Position numbers and translations under genes: made by a program. A DNA stretch of 64,000 nt from Eilatimonas milleporae (GTDB lineage: Bacteria; Pseudomonadota; Alphaproteobacteria; Sphingomonadales; Kordiimonadaceae), in contig NZ_REFR01000011.1 in NCBI RefSeq assembly GCF_003688555.1, forward strand, positions 124,001 to 188,000. Direction: 5' to 3'. Shown piece by piece: positions 18,941 to 27,530 of the stretch. How positions within the stretch are numbered: the stretch's first letter is position 1; each line of letters opens with the position of its first letter. The notes beneath the pieces are model-generated. The model was not told the DNA's origin, searched no databases, and saw only the letters and a program-made list of their open reading frames with translations.

Positions 18941-20550
18941 TGGCCTTTGCATCATTGCTGGAACGGCTGTTGCTGACACCGTCGCGCAACCGCAAGATTG
19001 TGCTTATGATGCGTTATTTCCGCCATACGCCGGACCCGGATCGCGGCATTGCCTTGGCGGCGCTGACCGGTGCCCTGCGGCTGCGTCACGTCAAACCCGC
19101 TTTCATCCGTGACGTGGTCATGGACCGCATTGATCCGGTTTTGTGGGCGCCGTCCTATGATTATGTGGGCGATATGGCGGAAACGGTGTCTTTGATCTGG
19201 CCCGGCAGCGGCGGTGAGGACTTACCAGGGCTGGCGGATCTGGTTGAGACCCTGGATGCCATGCCGAAAGACCGTCTGGCCGGCTATCTGTCCGGCCTTC
19301 TGGACAGGGCTGAGCCGAAGGCGCGCTGGGCTCTGATCAAGCTGGCGACGGGGGGCTTGCGTGTCGGGGTGTCCGCACGGTTGGCGAAAACCGCGCTCGC
19401 GGAGGCCGGCGGCCTCAACCTTCAGGATGTCGAGGAAGTCTGGCACGGGGTGGACCCGCCCTATACGAACCTCTTCGCATGGATGGATGGGCGCGCACCA
19501 AGGCCGCGGGTGGCATTTTCACGGATATTTCACCCCATGATGCTTGCCAACCCGCTGGATGACGATAGGGACTTCTCGTCCCTGGACCCGGATGATTATG
19601 TGGCGGAATGGAAATGGGACGGTGTGCGGGTGCAGATTGTCGGTGATGGGGCCGAGACCCGCCTGTTTTCACGCACCGGTGAGGATATCTCCCATACCTT
19701 TCCCGATCTTGTCTCGGCCGTCAGTGGGGTTGGTGTTCTCGACGGCGAATTGTTGGTGGGGGTGCCTGGCGATCCGTTGCCGTTCAACCGCTTGCAGCAA
19801 AGGTTGAACCGTAAGACCGTCATCCGCAAGCACCTGACCACGCTTCCGGCTTTTGTCATGCTGTACGACATGCTGTTCGACGGCGACCTGGATATACGGG
19901 ACCGCCCGCTGGACATCCGCCGGAAGATGCTGGAACACTGGCTGGACCGTCATGGCGACGACAGGCTCTGCCTGTCGGTCCGTATTCCCTTTACCTCATG
20001 GACGGAACTGGAAGATATACGTCGGCACGGTGCTGATGAACGCGGCCATGAGGGGGTGATGATCAAACATCGGTCCTCCCTTTATGTGCCGGGCCGCCCC
20101 AGAGGGCCCTGGTTCAAATGGAAGCGCGACCCCAAACTGGTGGATGCGGTGCTGATGTATGCCCAGCGCGGGCACGGGAAACGGTCTTCCTTTTATTCCG
20201 ATTTCACCTTTGGTTTGTGGCGTGAGGGGTCGGTCGTCCCCATTGGTAAAGCGTATTTCGGCTTCACCGACGCCGAGCTGCGCCAGCTGGATGCCTGGGT
20301 ACGCAAACATACGATCAACCGGTTCGGCCCCGTGCGCGAGGTGGCAAAGGGTCTGGTGCTGGAAGTGGCATTTGACAGTGTGCATACCAGTCCGCGCCAT
20401 AAATCCGGGGTTGCCCTGCGGTTTCCGCGCATCAGCCGCATCCGCTGGGACAAGCCCGTCGCCGAGGCCGACAGCCTGAACGCGCTGGACCCCTTTCTTG
20501 ACGACGCGGGCTCGCCGCGTACCGTGCCGGCAAAATCGGGGCTTGCATAA
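18937..20550 (+). CDS. ATP-dependent DNA ligase of the repair cluster
   Basis: Nick-sealing ligase of 537 residues, the archaeal-like type found with Lhr, PdeM and the MBL exonuclease. An N-terminal DNA-binding domain (about 1-200) precedes the nucleotidyltransferase core. Motif I is EWKWDGVR with the adenylated lysine K226; downstream are LFSRTGEDISH (motif Ia region), LDGELLVG (motif III), HEGVMIKH (motif IV) and WFKWKRDP (motif V), then an OB-fold ending in SPRHKSGVALRFPRI. It overlaps the exonuclease stop by four bases. All four partners are intact, so the pathway is likely functional. Confidence 0.94.
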   Translation: MMAFASLLERLLLTPSRNRKIVLMMRYFRHTPDPDRGIALAALTGALRLRHVKPAFIRDVVMDRIDPVLWAPSYDYVGDMAETVSLIWPGSGGEDLPGLADLVETLDAMPKDRLAGYLSGLLDRAEPKARWALIKLATGGLRVGVSARLAKTALAEAGGLNLQDVEEVWHGVDPPYTNLFAWMDGRAPRPRVAFSRIFHPMMLANPLDDDRDFSSLDPDDYVAEWKWDGVRVQIVGDGAETRLFSRTGEDISHTFPDLVSAVSGVGVLDGELLVGVPGDPLPFNRLQQRLNRKTVIRKHLTTLPAFVMLYDMLFDGDLDIRDRPLDIRRKMLEHWLDRHGDDRLCLSVRIPFTSWTELEDIRRHGADERGHEGVMIKHRSSLYVPGRPRGPWFKWKRDPKLVDAVLMYAQRGHGKRSSFYSDFTFGLWREGSVVPIGKAYFGFTDAELRQLDAWVRKHTINRFGPVREVAKGLVLEVAFDSVHTSPRHKSGVALRFPRISRIRWDKPVAEADSLNALDPFLDDAGSPRTVPAKSGLA

Positions 20551-20604
20551 ACATCCTCCCCCTTGCCAGTTTTACGGACTGTATCGCTATGGGGAGGCGT
20601 GATC

Positions 20605-22101
20605 ATGGACACCGGTTATCTGCTGTCACTGGACCAGGGCACCACCAGCACACGGGCGCTCGCGGTTTCACCGGATCAGACGGTTCTCGCCAGTGCACAG
20701 AAACCCCTGGAACAGCATTATCCACACAGCGGTTGGGTTGAGCACGACGCGGAAGACATCTGGCAAGCGGTCGTTCATGTCCTGTCCGATGTGGTCTCCT
20801 GCATGGCGGACAGGGGCTTGAAGCCGTTGGCCCTGGGCATTACCAATCAGCGCGAGACCACCATATTGTGGGAACGCGGGACGGGGACGCCGCTGGCCCG
20901 CGCCATTGTCTGGCAAGACCGGCGCACCGCACCCATATGTGTACGGCTGGGCCGTGACAAAGGGGTGGAAGCCACCGTTACCCGTAAAACCGGATTGGTG
21001 TTGGATCCTTATTTCAGCGCGACGAAACTGGCCTGGCTGCTCGATGATGAAGCCGGTCCGGGCCTGCGCGCCTCGGCAGAGCGGGGCGATCTTTGCTTCG
21101 GCACGGTGGAAAGCTATCTCGCCTATCGTCTGACCGGTGGCGGGGCTCATGTCTCCGATGCGGCCAATGCATCCCGGACCATGTTGCTCGACATTCGCGA
21201 TGTCGACTGGTCGGATGATTTGCTGCGTCTGTTCGGGATCCCGTGTTCCATTCTGCCGGATGTGGTCGATAACACGGAAACGGTGGGCGTCATCGCGGAC
21301 GGCCTGCCGGCTGCCGGTACGCCGATTGCCGGGCTTATCGGGGATCAGCAGGCAGCCGCCATCGGGCAGGGCTGCATTCATCCCGGTATGATCAAAAGTA
21401 CATACGGCACCGGCTGTTTTGTCCTGCAGAATACGGGCGATGATCTGCTGTACAGCCAGCATAAACTGCTGTCGACCATTGCCTATAAAACGCCCGGTGG
21501 CGTTGCCTATGCCATGGAAGGCAGTATCTTCAATGCCGGCACGGTGGTGCAGTGGTTCCGCGATCAGATAGGTCTGATCGCGAGCGCGCAGGACAGCGAG
21601 GACATGGTCGCAGCCCTTGACGGGACCGGTGGTGTTTATATGGTGCCGGCCTTCACAGGGCTGGGCGCACCACACTGGGATCCGGATGCACGCGGTCTGA
21701 TCACCGGTCTCAGCCGTGCGACCACGGCAGCGGAAATCGTGCGTGCCGGCCTTGAATCCGTTGTATATCAGACCGCTGACTTGTTCGACCTTCTACAGCG
21801 CGACGGCACACCCAGGCCCGAAACCGTGCGCATTGACGGTGGCATGGCCGCCAACGGCTGGTTCGCCCGGTTTCTGGCGGATATATGCGATGTCCCGGTT
21901 GAACGCCCGGCCTCGATCGAGACCACGGCGCTGGGGGCTGCACTGGCCGCCGGTGTCGGTATCGGCCTGTGGCCCGATCTGGCGGCGGCGACGGCCGGCT
22001 GGCGCCAGGAGGCCGCCTTCAGCCCGGCCATGTCGTCCGAAAAACGCGGCCATCTTCTGGCGGGGTGGCAGGCGGCACTGAGGCAATGCCTTGCCAGATA
22101 G
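20605..22101 (+). CDS. glpK: Glycerol kinase
   Basis: FGGY-family kinase that converts glycerol and ATP to glycerol-3-phosphate; 498 residues, the normal length. Landmarks are LSLDQGTTSTRALA at the N-terminus, HYPHSGWVEHDAEDIW, ITNQRETTILWERGTG, IVWQDRRTA, the GLIGDQQAA region and IKSTYGTGCFVLQNTG. ATG 20605 follows GGGGAGG with good spacing; the upstream in-frame ATG at 20563 lacks one. No glpF, glpD or glpR is adjacent. The stop lies 36 bases from the convergent PPOX gene. Confidence 0.96.
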   Translation: MDTGYLLSLDQGTTSTRALAVSPDQTVLASAQKPLEQHYPHSGWVEHDAEDIWQAVVHVLSDVVSCMADRGLKPLALGITNQRETTILWERGTGTPLARAIVWQDRRTAPICVRLGRDKGVEATVTRKTGLVLDPYFSATKLAWLLDDEAGPGLRASAERGDLCFGTVESYLAYRLTGGGAHVSDAANASRTMLLDIRDVDWSDDLLRLFGIPCSILPDVVDNTETVGVIADGLPAAGTPIAGLIGDQQAAAIGQGCIHPGMIKSTYGTGCFVLQNTGDDLLYSQHKLLSTIAYKTPGGVAYAMEGSIFNAGTVVQWFRDQIGLIASAQDSEDMVAALDGTGGVYMVPAFTGLGAPHWDPDARGLITGLSRATTAAEIVRAGLESVVYQTADLFDLLQRDGTPRPETVRIDGGMAANGWFARFLADICDVPVERPASIETTALGAALAAGVGIGLWPDLAAATAGWRQEAAFSPAMSSEKRGHLLAGWQAALRQCLAR

Positions 22102-22137
22102 AACTGTGGGGCGGTCAGATACCTATATGCCTGTTAT

Positions 22138-22746
22138 TCAGTCCCTGCCCCGCCGTTTTGCGAGCCTGGCTTCCAGATCCGCGATACGAGCGTCTCGTTC
22201 TGCCAGGGCATGAACCACGTCTTCGGCCTCGAAGCGTTGCGGGATGTGCTGTGGGCAGTTGGCATCCCAGGCGGCGATATGAAACAGCATCGCCTGCTCC
22301 GGCCGTGCCCTGTAGTTTTCCGGCATCAGCCGGCCAACAAGCGCCGGGTCGTTTTCCACCACGCGCGCTTCCCCCCAGATCTTAACCCGCTTCCGCTTGG
22401 TATAATCGATCAGAAACAGATGTGCTTTCGGATTGTCCGACAGATTGCCCTGTGAAATGAACTGGCGGTTGCCGGTGAAATCGGCGAAGGCCAGCGTCCG
22501 TGGGTCGAGAACCTTAAGGAACCCCGGCGGGCCGCCGCGATGCTGGATATAGGGGGACCCGCTGCTTGAGACCGTTGCCATGAAGATGCTGCGCTGTTCG
22601 TTGATAAACGCGGCAAGATCCGGTGTGATCTCCGTCCGCCAGCCGCCTTTGTCCTCCATGCGCTGGTAGGCATCGCGTGACCCTTTGCGTGTCTGGATGG
22701 CTTTGACCGTGAGGGTAAAAGCGATATCCGATGATATATCAGCCAT
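22138..22746 (-). CDS. Pyridoxamine 5'-phosphate oxidase-family flavoprotein
   Basis: Split-barrel FMN-binding protein of 202 residues. The core shows RSIFMATVSSSGSPYIQHRGGPPGFLKVLD, typical of the PPOX-like group annotated as general stress or flavin-nucleotide-binding proteins rather than true PdxH; a substrate-specific PdxH ending is absent. The C-terminal 30 residues are helical and charged (EAEDVVHALAERDARIADLEARLAKRRG), likely a coiled coil. ATG 22746 has AAGGGG upstream. It is the last gene of a three-gene minus-strand operon with DUF1348 and AhpD-like genes. A redox or detoxification role is inferred. Confidence 0.8.
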   Translation of the reverse strand: MADISSDIAFTLTVKAIQTRKGSRDAYQRMEDKGGWRTEITPDLAAFINEQRSIFMATVSSSGSPYIQHRGGPPGFLKVLDPRTLAFADFTGNRQFISQGNLSDNPKAHLFLIDYTKRKRVKIWGEARVVENDPALVGRLMPENYRARPEQAMLFHIAAWDANCPQHIPQRFEAEDVVHALAERDARIADLEARLAKRRGRD

Positions 22747-22759
22747 AACGGTACGCCCC

Positions 22760-23221
22760 TTATAGACCAAGCTTGCTCAGACCGGGGTGATCGTCAGGGC
22801 GGCGGCCCTGCGGCCAGTGGAACAAACGCTCATCATCGCGGATTGGCAGATCGTTGATGCTGGCGATCCGCCGCCGCATCAGGCCGCTGCGGTCAAACTC
22901 CCAGTTCTCGTTGCCATAGGCCCGGAACCAGTCCCCGGCATCGTTGCGGAATTCATAGGCAAACCGGACGGCGATACGGTTGTCCGTATGGGCCCACAGT
23001 TCCTTGATCAGGCGGTATTCATGCTCGCGTGTCCATTTGCGTGTGAGAAAGGCTTCGATTGCGGTCCGTCCCTTGAAAAACTCCGATCGGTTTCGCCAGA
23101 TACTGTCCTCGGTATAGGCCAGCGCCACCCGGGCGGGATCGCGGCTGTTCCAGCCATCCTCTGCGGCGCGGACCTTCTGGCTGGCGGTCTCGGTCGTGAA
23201 CGGGGGCAGGGGCGGACGCAT
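22760..23221 (-). CDS. DUF1348 / NTF2-like protein
   Basis: Protein of 153 residues with the SnoaL/NTF2-like fold of family DUF1348: [54 protein letters not shown] and [14 protein letters not shown] (landmarks, not contiguous). The family is widespread and uncharacterised. ATG 23221 is preferred because AAGGAA lies seven bases upstream; an earlier ATG at 23236 lacks a spaced site. It ends 13 bases before the PPOX gene and follows the AhpD-like gene by 86 bases, which suggests one transcript. Confidence 0.82.
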   Translation of the reverse strand: MRPPLPPFTTETASQKVRAAEDGWNSRDPARVALAYTEDSIWRNRSEFFKGRTAIEAFLTRKWTREHEYRLIKELWAHTDNRIAVRFAYEFRNDAGDWFRAYGNENWEFDRSGLMRRRIASINDLPIRDDERLFHWPQGRRPDDHPGLSKLGL

Positions 23222-23307
23222 GGGGCTTTCCTTCATCTGGTGTGTGACGAATTCTGATAGGGTTCCGCAGGCCCCGGCAGGGAGTGACCGGGGCCTGCAC
23301 CCAGGGG

Positions 23308-23856
23308 TCAGGCGGCCAGTGTTGCCGCTGCCGGGAAGTCGATGTCGGTGTCCAGAATCTCATTCACGTAATTGGTCAGCGTATTGAGGGCCACATGGAC
23401 GATGATTTCGACAATTTCGGCATCGCTGTAACCGGCTGTCCGGACCCGGTCCACGGCATGATTGTCAAGCCGACCCCGCTTACGGGCAATCTCGGCTGCA
23501 AAACGGACGGCCGCATCGGCTTTGGCATCGGTCGATCCGCCCTTGCGGTTGGCGGCGATCTCCGCGCTTGTCAGTTTGGCGACGTTTGTGCCCAGATAGG
23601 TATGCGCGGCAAGGCAGTATTCGCAGCCGTTGATCTCGGCAACCGCCAGCGCGATCCGCTCGCGTGTTGCAGGGGCCAGCCGGCCTTTGCCGAGGGCTCC
23701 GTTCAGGCCAAGATAACCTTCAAGCGCCGATGGGCTGTTGGCAATAATGCGAAACAGGTTCGGCACGCTGCCAAGGGATTTCTGAACGCCGTCCAGCAGG
23801 GCTTGGGATGCCGCCGGTGCGTCGCTGGTCGTGGCAGGGGTAGGGATGCGTGACAT
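23308..23856 (-). CDS. Carboxymuconolactone decarboxylase/AhpD-family protein
   Basis: All-helical AhpD-like protein of 182 residues. The redox centre is visible as [10 protein letters not shown], with C78, C81 and H85 in the CxxCxxxH arrangement used by AhpD-type alkylhydroperoxidases, so peroxidase or disulfide-reductase activity is more likely than lactone decarboxylation. The Shine-Dalgarno is GGAAAGGAAG. First gene of the operon with DUF1348 and PPOX. An AT-rich region with a perfect inverted repeat lies about 100 bases upstream (23956-23974), a plausible operator. Confidence 0.87.
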   Translation of the reverse strand: MSRIPTPATTSDAPAASQALLDGVQKSLGSVPNLFRIIANSPSALEGYLGLNGALGKGRLAPATRERIALAVAEINGCEYCLAAHTYLGTNVAKLTSAEIAANRKGGSTDAKADAAVRFAAEIARKRGRLDNHAVDRVRTAGYSDAEIVEIIVHVALNTLTNYVNEILDTDIDFPAAATLAA

Positions 23857-23955
23857 ATCGATCTTCCTTTCCAGATATGGCCGGCAGGGGTGCCGGCTGT
23901 GTTGATGAGGAAGATAAAGCGTTCCTTAAAAAGAAAGAATGTCTTATGTATAAAA

Positions 23956-23974
23956 TATATAATTCCATTATATA
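23956..23974. promoter_or_regulatory. Perfect AT-rich inverted repeat upstream of the AhpD-like operon
   Basis: TATATAAT-TCC-ATTATATA, two 8-base arms around three bases, lies in a very AT-rich stretch (about 23930-24000) between the AhpD-like gene and a convergent-facing terminator. Position, 100 bases upstream of the operon start, fits an operator or UP-type promoter element. The binding protein is unknown. Confidence 0.45.
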
Positions 23975-24011
23975 GAATAGCAATTTTATGTCGGGCATGC
24001 CGGTAGCGGCC

Positions 24012-24046
24012 AATATAAAAGGCCGCCCCGGTTAAGAGGCGGCCTT
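24012..24046 (-). terminator. Intrinsic terminator of the TonB-C-like gene
   Basis: On the minus strand a 9-base stem (AAGGCCGCC / GGCGGCCTT, 24019-24046) with a 10-base loop is followed by TTTTATATTG. It lies 47 bases beyond the stop of the gene that ends at 24093, the classical position of a rho-independent terminator. Confidence 0.8.
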
Positions 24047-24092
24047 GACGTTAGATATGCGGAAATGTTGCCGGGTCATCAGGCCAAACTTA

Positions 24093-24503
24093 TCAGGCCA
24101 GCGTCCAGTTGATTTCAGCGATAAAGGTGAAGTGGGACATGTCGAAACCGGACGGCATGGCCGGCAGGTTTTGCAGTTTTTTCTCATAGGCCTGGATAGC
24201 CCGGTCCAGGGCCTTGTGCGCAGGCGCGTCCAGGACCGCCACATGGACGACCCTGCCACCTTTTTCCATGGTCACCTGGATCCGCCCTGTGCCTTCCACA
24301 TTCTCCATCTTGGCGCTGCGGGGATAGACATGCAGCTTGGTGAGGGCGGCGCGGGCCTTCTGTTGCCATGCGCTTAGCGCAGCCTGATCGATTCCGGAAA
24401 CCTCGGCGGCAGCCATCAATTCGCCGACGGTATCGGCTTTGACGGCAGCGGGGGCCGCGATCAGCAAAACGGCCGTAAATAGAAAAACGAAAATTTTGTT
24501 CAT
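24093..24503 (-). CDS. Small secreted TonB C-terminal-domain-like protein
   Basis: Protein of 136 residues. Residues 1-23 are a signal peptide (MNKIFVFLFTAVLLIAAPAAVKA). The mature part resembles a TonB/TolA C-terminal domain: KLHVYPRSAKMENVEGTGRIQVTMEKGGRVVHVAVLDAPAHKALDRAI follows the YPxxA...G...V.....G.V....V..S....LD.A pattern. There is no proline-rich spacer or cytoplasmic anchor, so it is not a normal energy transducer; it would be a free periplasmic protein. ATG 24503 has AGGAGAGA upstream. The gene stands alone with its own terminator. Function unknown. Confidence 0.7.
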   Translation of the reverse strand: MNKIFVFLFTAVLLIAAPAAVKADTVGELMAAAEVSGIDQAALSAWQQKARAALTKLHVYPRSAKMENVEGTGRIQVTMEKGGRVVHVAVLDAPAHKALDRAIQAYEKKLQNLPAMPSGFDMSHFTFIAEINWTLA

Positions 24504-24941
24504 GACAGTCTCTCCTGCGCGGTTCCGGATATCGGTAACCCTGTCAGAATTCCTCGAATACACATGTCCGCCCACAGGTATTTCAGGCAGGCTTGCAGGC
24601 AGGACGCGCGAACGCATATCCGTGGATTGTTAAGGAAATTTGAAAATCTGCCATGCATTTGCTGCGGCGCAGTATTGCCTGAAATGCAGGAATTGCCGGG
24701 CATTGCCGCGCCGCACATGACACGGGCCGCAGAAAGTTGACTTTTCGGTCAGAAATCAGATGGTTAAGAAGTATCTCAAAGGTTTGCGTACTCGTCTGCG
24801 CCGGAGCCTGCCTCTTCGAACAGGCCCCGGAATTTATTTTTTCGTACCTGTATGTGAGCTTACCACTGGACGCTCCGCGACCATGAAAGAGGGGGGTGCA
24901 GGTTCTGTCCGTGGGGTGATTCCCGCTCCTGCCGAACCGAT
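24504..24941. other. 438-base gap with a plus-strand terminator
   Basis: No convincing protein gene. The left part holds the leftward promoter region of the TonB-C-like gene. The right part holds an intrinsic terminator facing right (24801-24842) with no plus-strand gene before it. A 104-codon plus-strand frame from 24760 runs through that hairpin and into egtD antisense, and is judged spurious. A small RNA is possible. Confidence 0.45.
24801..24842 (+). terminator. Orphan rho-independent terminator
   Basis: CCGGAGCCTG, a 10-base loop, then CAGGCCCCGG (one mismatch), followed by AATTTATTTTTT. The U-run is on the plus strand only. Both flanking protein genes are on the minus strand, so the terminator has no obvious client gene. 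Confidence 0.7.
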
Positions 24942-25868
24942 CTATTCAGCCTCGAACAATTGCACGGAAAACAGCTTTCCATCGTCCATCCACATACCTG
25001 TCCGCCGCCAACCGGCACGCCCGGCCAGCGTGGCAAATCCTTCAGGGGTGTATTTGTGGCTGTCCTCGGTGTGAACCATCTCACCCGCGGCGAACTGGAT
25101 GAGGGTGCCGCCGATGCGCACTGTCTGGTTGGTTTGGCTGACCAGGTACATCTCGATACAGGCACGGTCTTCATTATAAACGGCGCGGTGACGGAAGGCT
25201 TCCGGTTTGAAGTCCCCGCACAGTTCACGGTTGATCCGCACCAGCAGGTTCAGGTTGAAAGCCGCGGTCACCCCTTTGGCATCATCATAGGCGGCTTCCA
25301 GTATATGTGTGTCCTTGACCAGGTCGACGCCAATCAGCAGTCGGGCATTCGGTCCCAGATTGCTGCGGATATGCCGCAGGAAAGTCTCGGCCTCCGGCTT
25401 GTCGAAATTGCCGATGGTCGATCCGGGGAAAAAGCACAAAACCGGTGGCAGGCACTGTGGCGGCAGCGTCCACACATCGTTGAAATCGGCATGAAGGGGC
25501 ACAACCGGCAGGTGGGGAAAGGCCTGCCGCAGGCGTCCGGCGGCGTCTTCCAGGGTGGCTTCGTCAATATCCAGGGGGACGTAGCAGCGTGGGTCTTCCA
25601 ATGCTGCCAGCAGGGCTCCCGTTTTTTCACTGGTGCCGCTACCAAGCTCCAGCACGCTTGCGCCCGGGCCAATCCGGACCGCCATATCAGGCAACGCAGT
25701 CTTGAGGATGCTGCGTTCCGTGCGTGTGGGGTAATACTCATCCAGGCGGGTTATGTCATCGAAATAACCCGACCCGGTCTCATCATACAGGAAGCGGCAT
25801 GGAATGGCTTTGCGGCTTTGGCCTAGGCCGTCAAGCACGGCTTGGCGAAAATCATCTGTCAGGGTCAT
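24942..25868 (-). CDS. egtD: L-histidine N-alpha-methyltransferase EgtD
   Basis: SAM-dependent enzyme that trimethylates histidine to hercynine, the first step of ergothioneine synthesis; 308 residues. It has the DUF2260/EgtD signature: RFLYDETGSGYFDDITRLDEYYPTRTE, the SAM motif LELGSGTSEKTGALL, FFPGSTIGNF, and the C-terminal HTEDSHKYTPEGF. ATG 25868 gives the family start; the longer frame would overlap egtB. It lies 38 bases after egtB and is likely co-transcribed. Confidence 0.94.
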   Translation of the reverse strand: MTLTDDFRQAVLDGLGQSRKAIPCRFLYDETGSGYFDDITRLDEYYPTRTERSILKTALPDMAVRIGPGASVLELGSGTSEKTGALLAALEDPRCYVPLDIDEATLEDAAGRLRQAFPHLPVVPLHADFNDVWTLPPQCLPPVLCFFPGSTIGNFDKPEAETFLRHIRSNLGPNARLLIGVDLVKDTHILEAAYDDAKGVTAAFNLNLLVRINRELCGDFKPEAFRHRAVYNEDRACIEMYLVSQTNQTVRIGGTLIQFAAGEMVHTEDSHKYTPEGFATLAGRAGWRRTGMWMDDGKLFSVQLFEAE

Positions 25869-25906
25869 AAATCCGGATTTTTCTGGGGATTTGGAGCAGG
25901 CGGGGT

Positions 25907-27253
25907 TCAAAGATCTTTTGCCAGACGCAGGCCCGAAAATTGCCAGCGCTGGTGGGGGTAGAAAAAATTGCGGTAGGACGCGCGGATATGGCTGCGGGGT
26001 GTTGCGCATGACCCGCCTTTCAGGACGAACTGGCCGCACATGAATTTGCCATTATATTCTTCCGCCGCACCCTGCAGCGGTTTGAAACCGGGATAGGCGC
26101 AATAAGAACTTTGCGTCCATTCCCAGACATCGCCGAACATCTGACGCGGCCCCTGATGCTGCCTGTCCGCTGCCGCCCGTAGGGCGTCGGGGCGCATGGT
26201 TCCGCTTTCCAGAAAATTGGCCGTCTTCACGGCATTGCCGGACAGACGCATGGCTGCCATTTCCCATTCCGCCTCGCGGGGTAGGCGGGCGCCGGCCCAT
26301 TGGGCATAGGCTGCGGCCTCGAAATAACTGATGTGGCTGACAGGGGCGGACCGGTCGACAGGCAGCAGACCGCCAAGCGTCATGGCCTTCCACACACCCT
26401 CGCATTGCCGCCAATAGATAGGATGACGCCAGTTTTCCTGCTGGACCAGGGCCCAGCCATCGGCCAGCCACAGAAGCGGATTGTCATAGCCGCCATCCTC
26501 GATGAACCGTATCCAGTCGCCGCCAGTGACGGGACGGTCCGCCAGCGAAAAGGGGGCCAGATGCACACTGTGGCGCGGGCGTTCATTGTCATAGGTAAAG
26601 CCGTCGGACGCGGCTCCGATCTCGCACAAACCGCCTTCATACTCATGCCAAACGACGGCAGACTGGTCTGTCCGGGCCGGTTCGTGACTGTGCCCAGGCT
26701 TAATCATGCGATAGACCGGGGACAGCGGATTTTGCGCAAACAGATGCAAAAGATCGGTCAGCAGCAATTCCTGATGCTGTTGTTCGTGATGCATCCCCAA
26801 CTCGATCAGGTCGACAGTCTCACTGTTTGGGAGTCGGGTCGAAAACAGCTTGCCGAGCGCGGCGTCCACATGCGCGCGGTAGGCACGAATTTCGTCTAGG
26901 CTGGGCCGCGTCAGCATGCCGCGCCTGTCGCGTGGGTGGCGATCGCCGATCCGCTCATAATAGGAATTGAACAGATATCCGTATGTATCGTCGAACGGCC
27001 GGTACCCCTTTAAAAAAGGAACCAGGATCAGCGTTTCGAAAAACCATGTCGTATGTGCCAGATGCCATTTTGCCGGGCTGGCATCCGTCATGGACTGCAC
27101 CGTGGCGTCGGCGTCGGACAGTCCTTTTACCAGCGACAATGTGCGGTCGCGCACCGCGAACAGACTTTCTTCCAGGTAATACGGGTCATCCTGCGGCAGA
27201 ATGTCGGGGGGAACCTGACGTGCCGTCTGGGGGCTGGCGGTGGCGCGTGACAA
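25907..27253 (-). CDS. egtB: Ergothioneine sulfoxide synthase EgtB
   Basis: Non-haem iron enzyme that joins hercynine to a thiol (glutamylcysteine or cysteine) with oxygen; 448 residues. The N-terminal DinB-like domain supplies iron ligands: KWHLAHTTWFFE (H64) and HHEQQHQE (H156, H160). The C-terminal half is a formylglycine-synthase-like domain (EYEGGLCEIG, WEWTQSSYCAYPGF, FVLKGGSC, RNFFYPHQRWQFSGLRLA). The start is TTG 27253, with GGGAGG five to six bases upstream. Neither EgtC nor EgtE is adjacent. It is divergent from a LysR gene. Confidence 0.94.
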   Translation of the reverse strand: MSRATASPQTARQVPPDILPQDDPYYLEESLFAVRDRTLSLVKGLSDADATVQSMTDASPAKWHLAHTTWFFETLILVPFLKGYRPFDDTYGYLFNSYYERIGDRHPRDRRGMLTRPSLDEIRAYRAHVDAALGKLFSTRLPNSETVDLIELGMHHEQQHQELLLTDLLHLFAQNPLSPVYRMIKPGHSHEPARTDQSAVVWHEYEGGLCEIGAASDGFTYDNERPRHSVHLAPFSLADRPVTGGDWIRFIEDGGYDNPLLWLADGWALVQQENWRHPIYWRQCEGVWKAMTLGGLLPVDRSAPVSHISYFEAAAYAQWAGARLPREAEWEMAAMRLSGNAVKTANFLESGTMRPDALRAAADRQHQGPRQMFGDVWEWTQSSYCAYPGFKPLQGAAEEYNGKFMCGQFVLKGGSCATPRSHIRASYRNFFYPHQRWQFSGLRLAKDL

Positions 27254-27465
27254 CGGGACCTCCCTTTTGTCCTTGCTATTCCTGTCCAGCGTCGATCCTG
27301 CCTGGGAACATGGGTGTCGGATCGTACGTAAACCGGAGCGATACTGGGTTTTCGTTCCGGTTTACTCGCATCGGTCGGCGGTTTGGTTTCACAAACCTGC
27401 AATTGCTTTGGTCAAAGCCTAGGCGGTGCCTCCGTGAATATAAACAGTGCAAAAATGTATTAGCC

Positions 27466-27483
27466 TGGTGCAGAATTGCACCA
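27466..27483. promoter_or_regulatory. Perfect 18-base palindrome between egtB and the LysR gene
   Basis: TGGTGCA-GAAT-TGCACCA, two perfect 7-base arms, ends 47 bases before the lysR start and lies 213 bases upstream of egtB. Dyads at such positions are commonly LysR autoregulatory sites. It is the best operator candidate in the 277-base divergent gap. Confidence 0.5.
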
Positions 27484-27530
27484 ACACTGCTGACATATAC
27501 TGGCGCTGATCCATGGCAGGGAGCGTTTGC

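Noticed and set aside
24760-25074. A 104-residue basic plus-strand frame near the orphan terminator
   Set aside because: It reads through the terminator hairpin and into egtD antisense, and has no Shine-Dalgarno. A non-coding RNA fits better.
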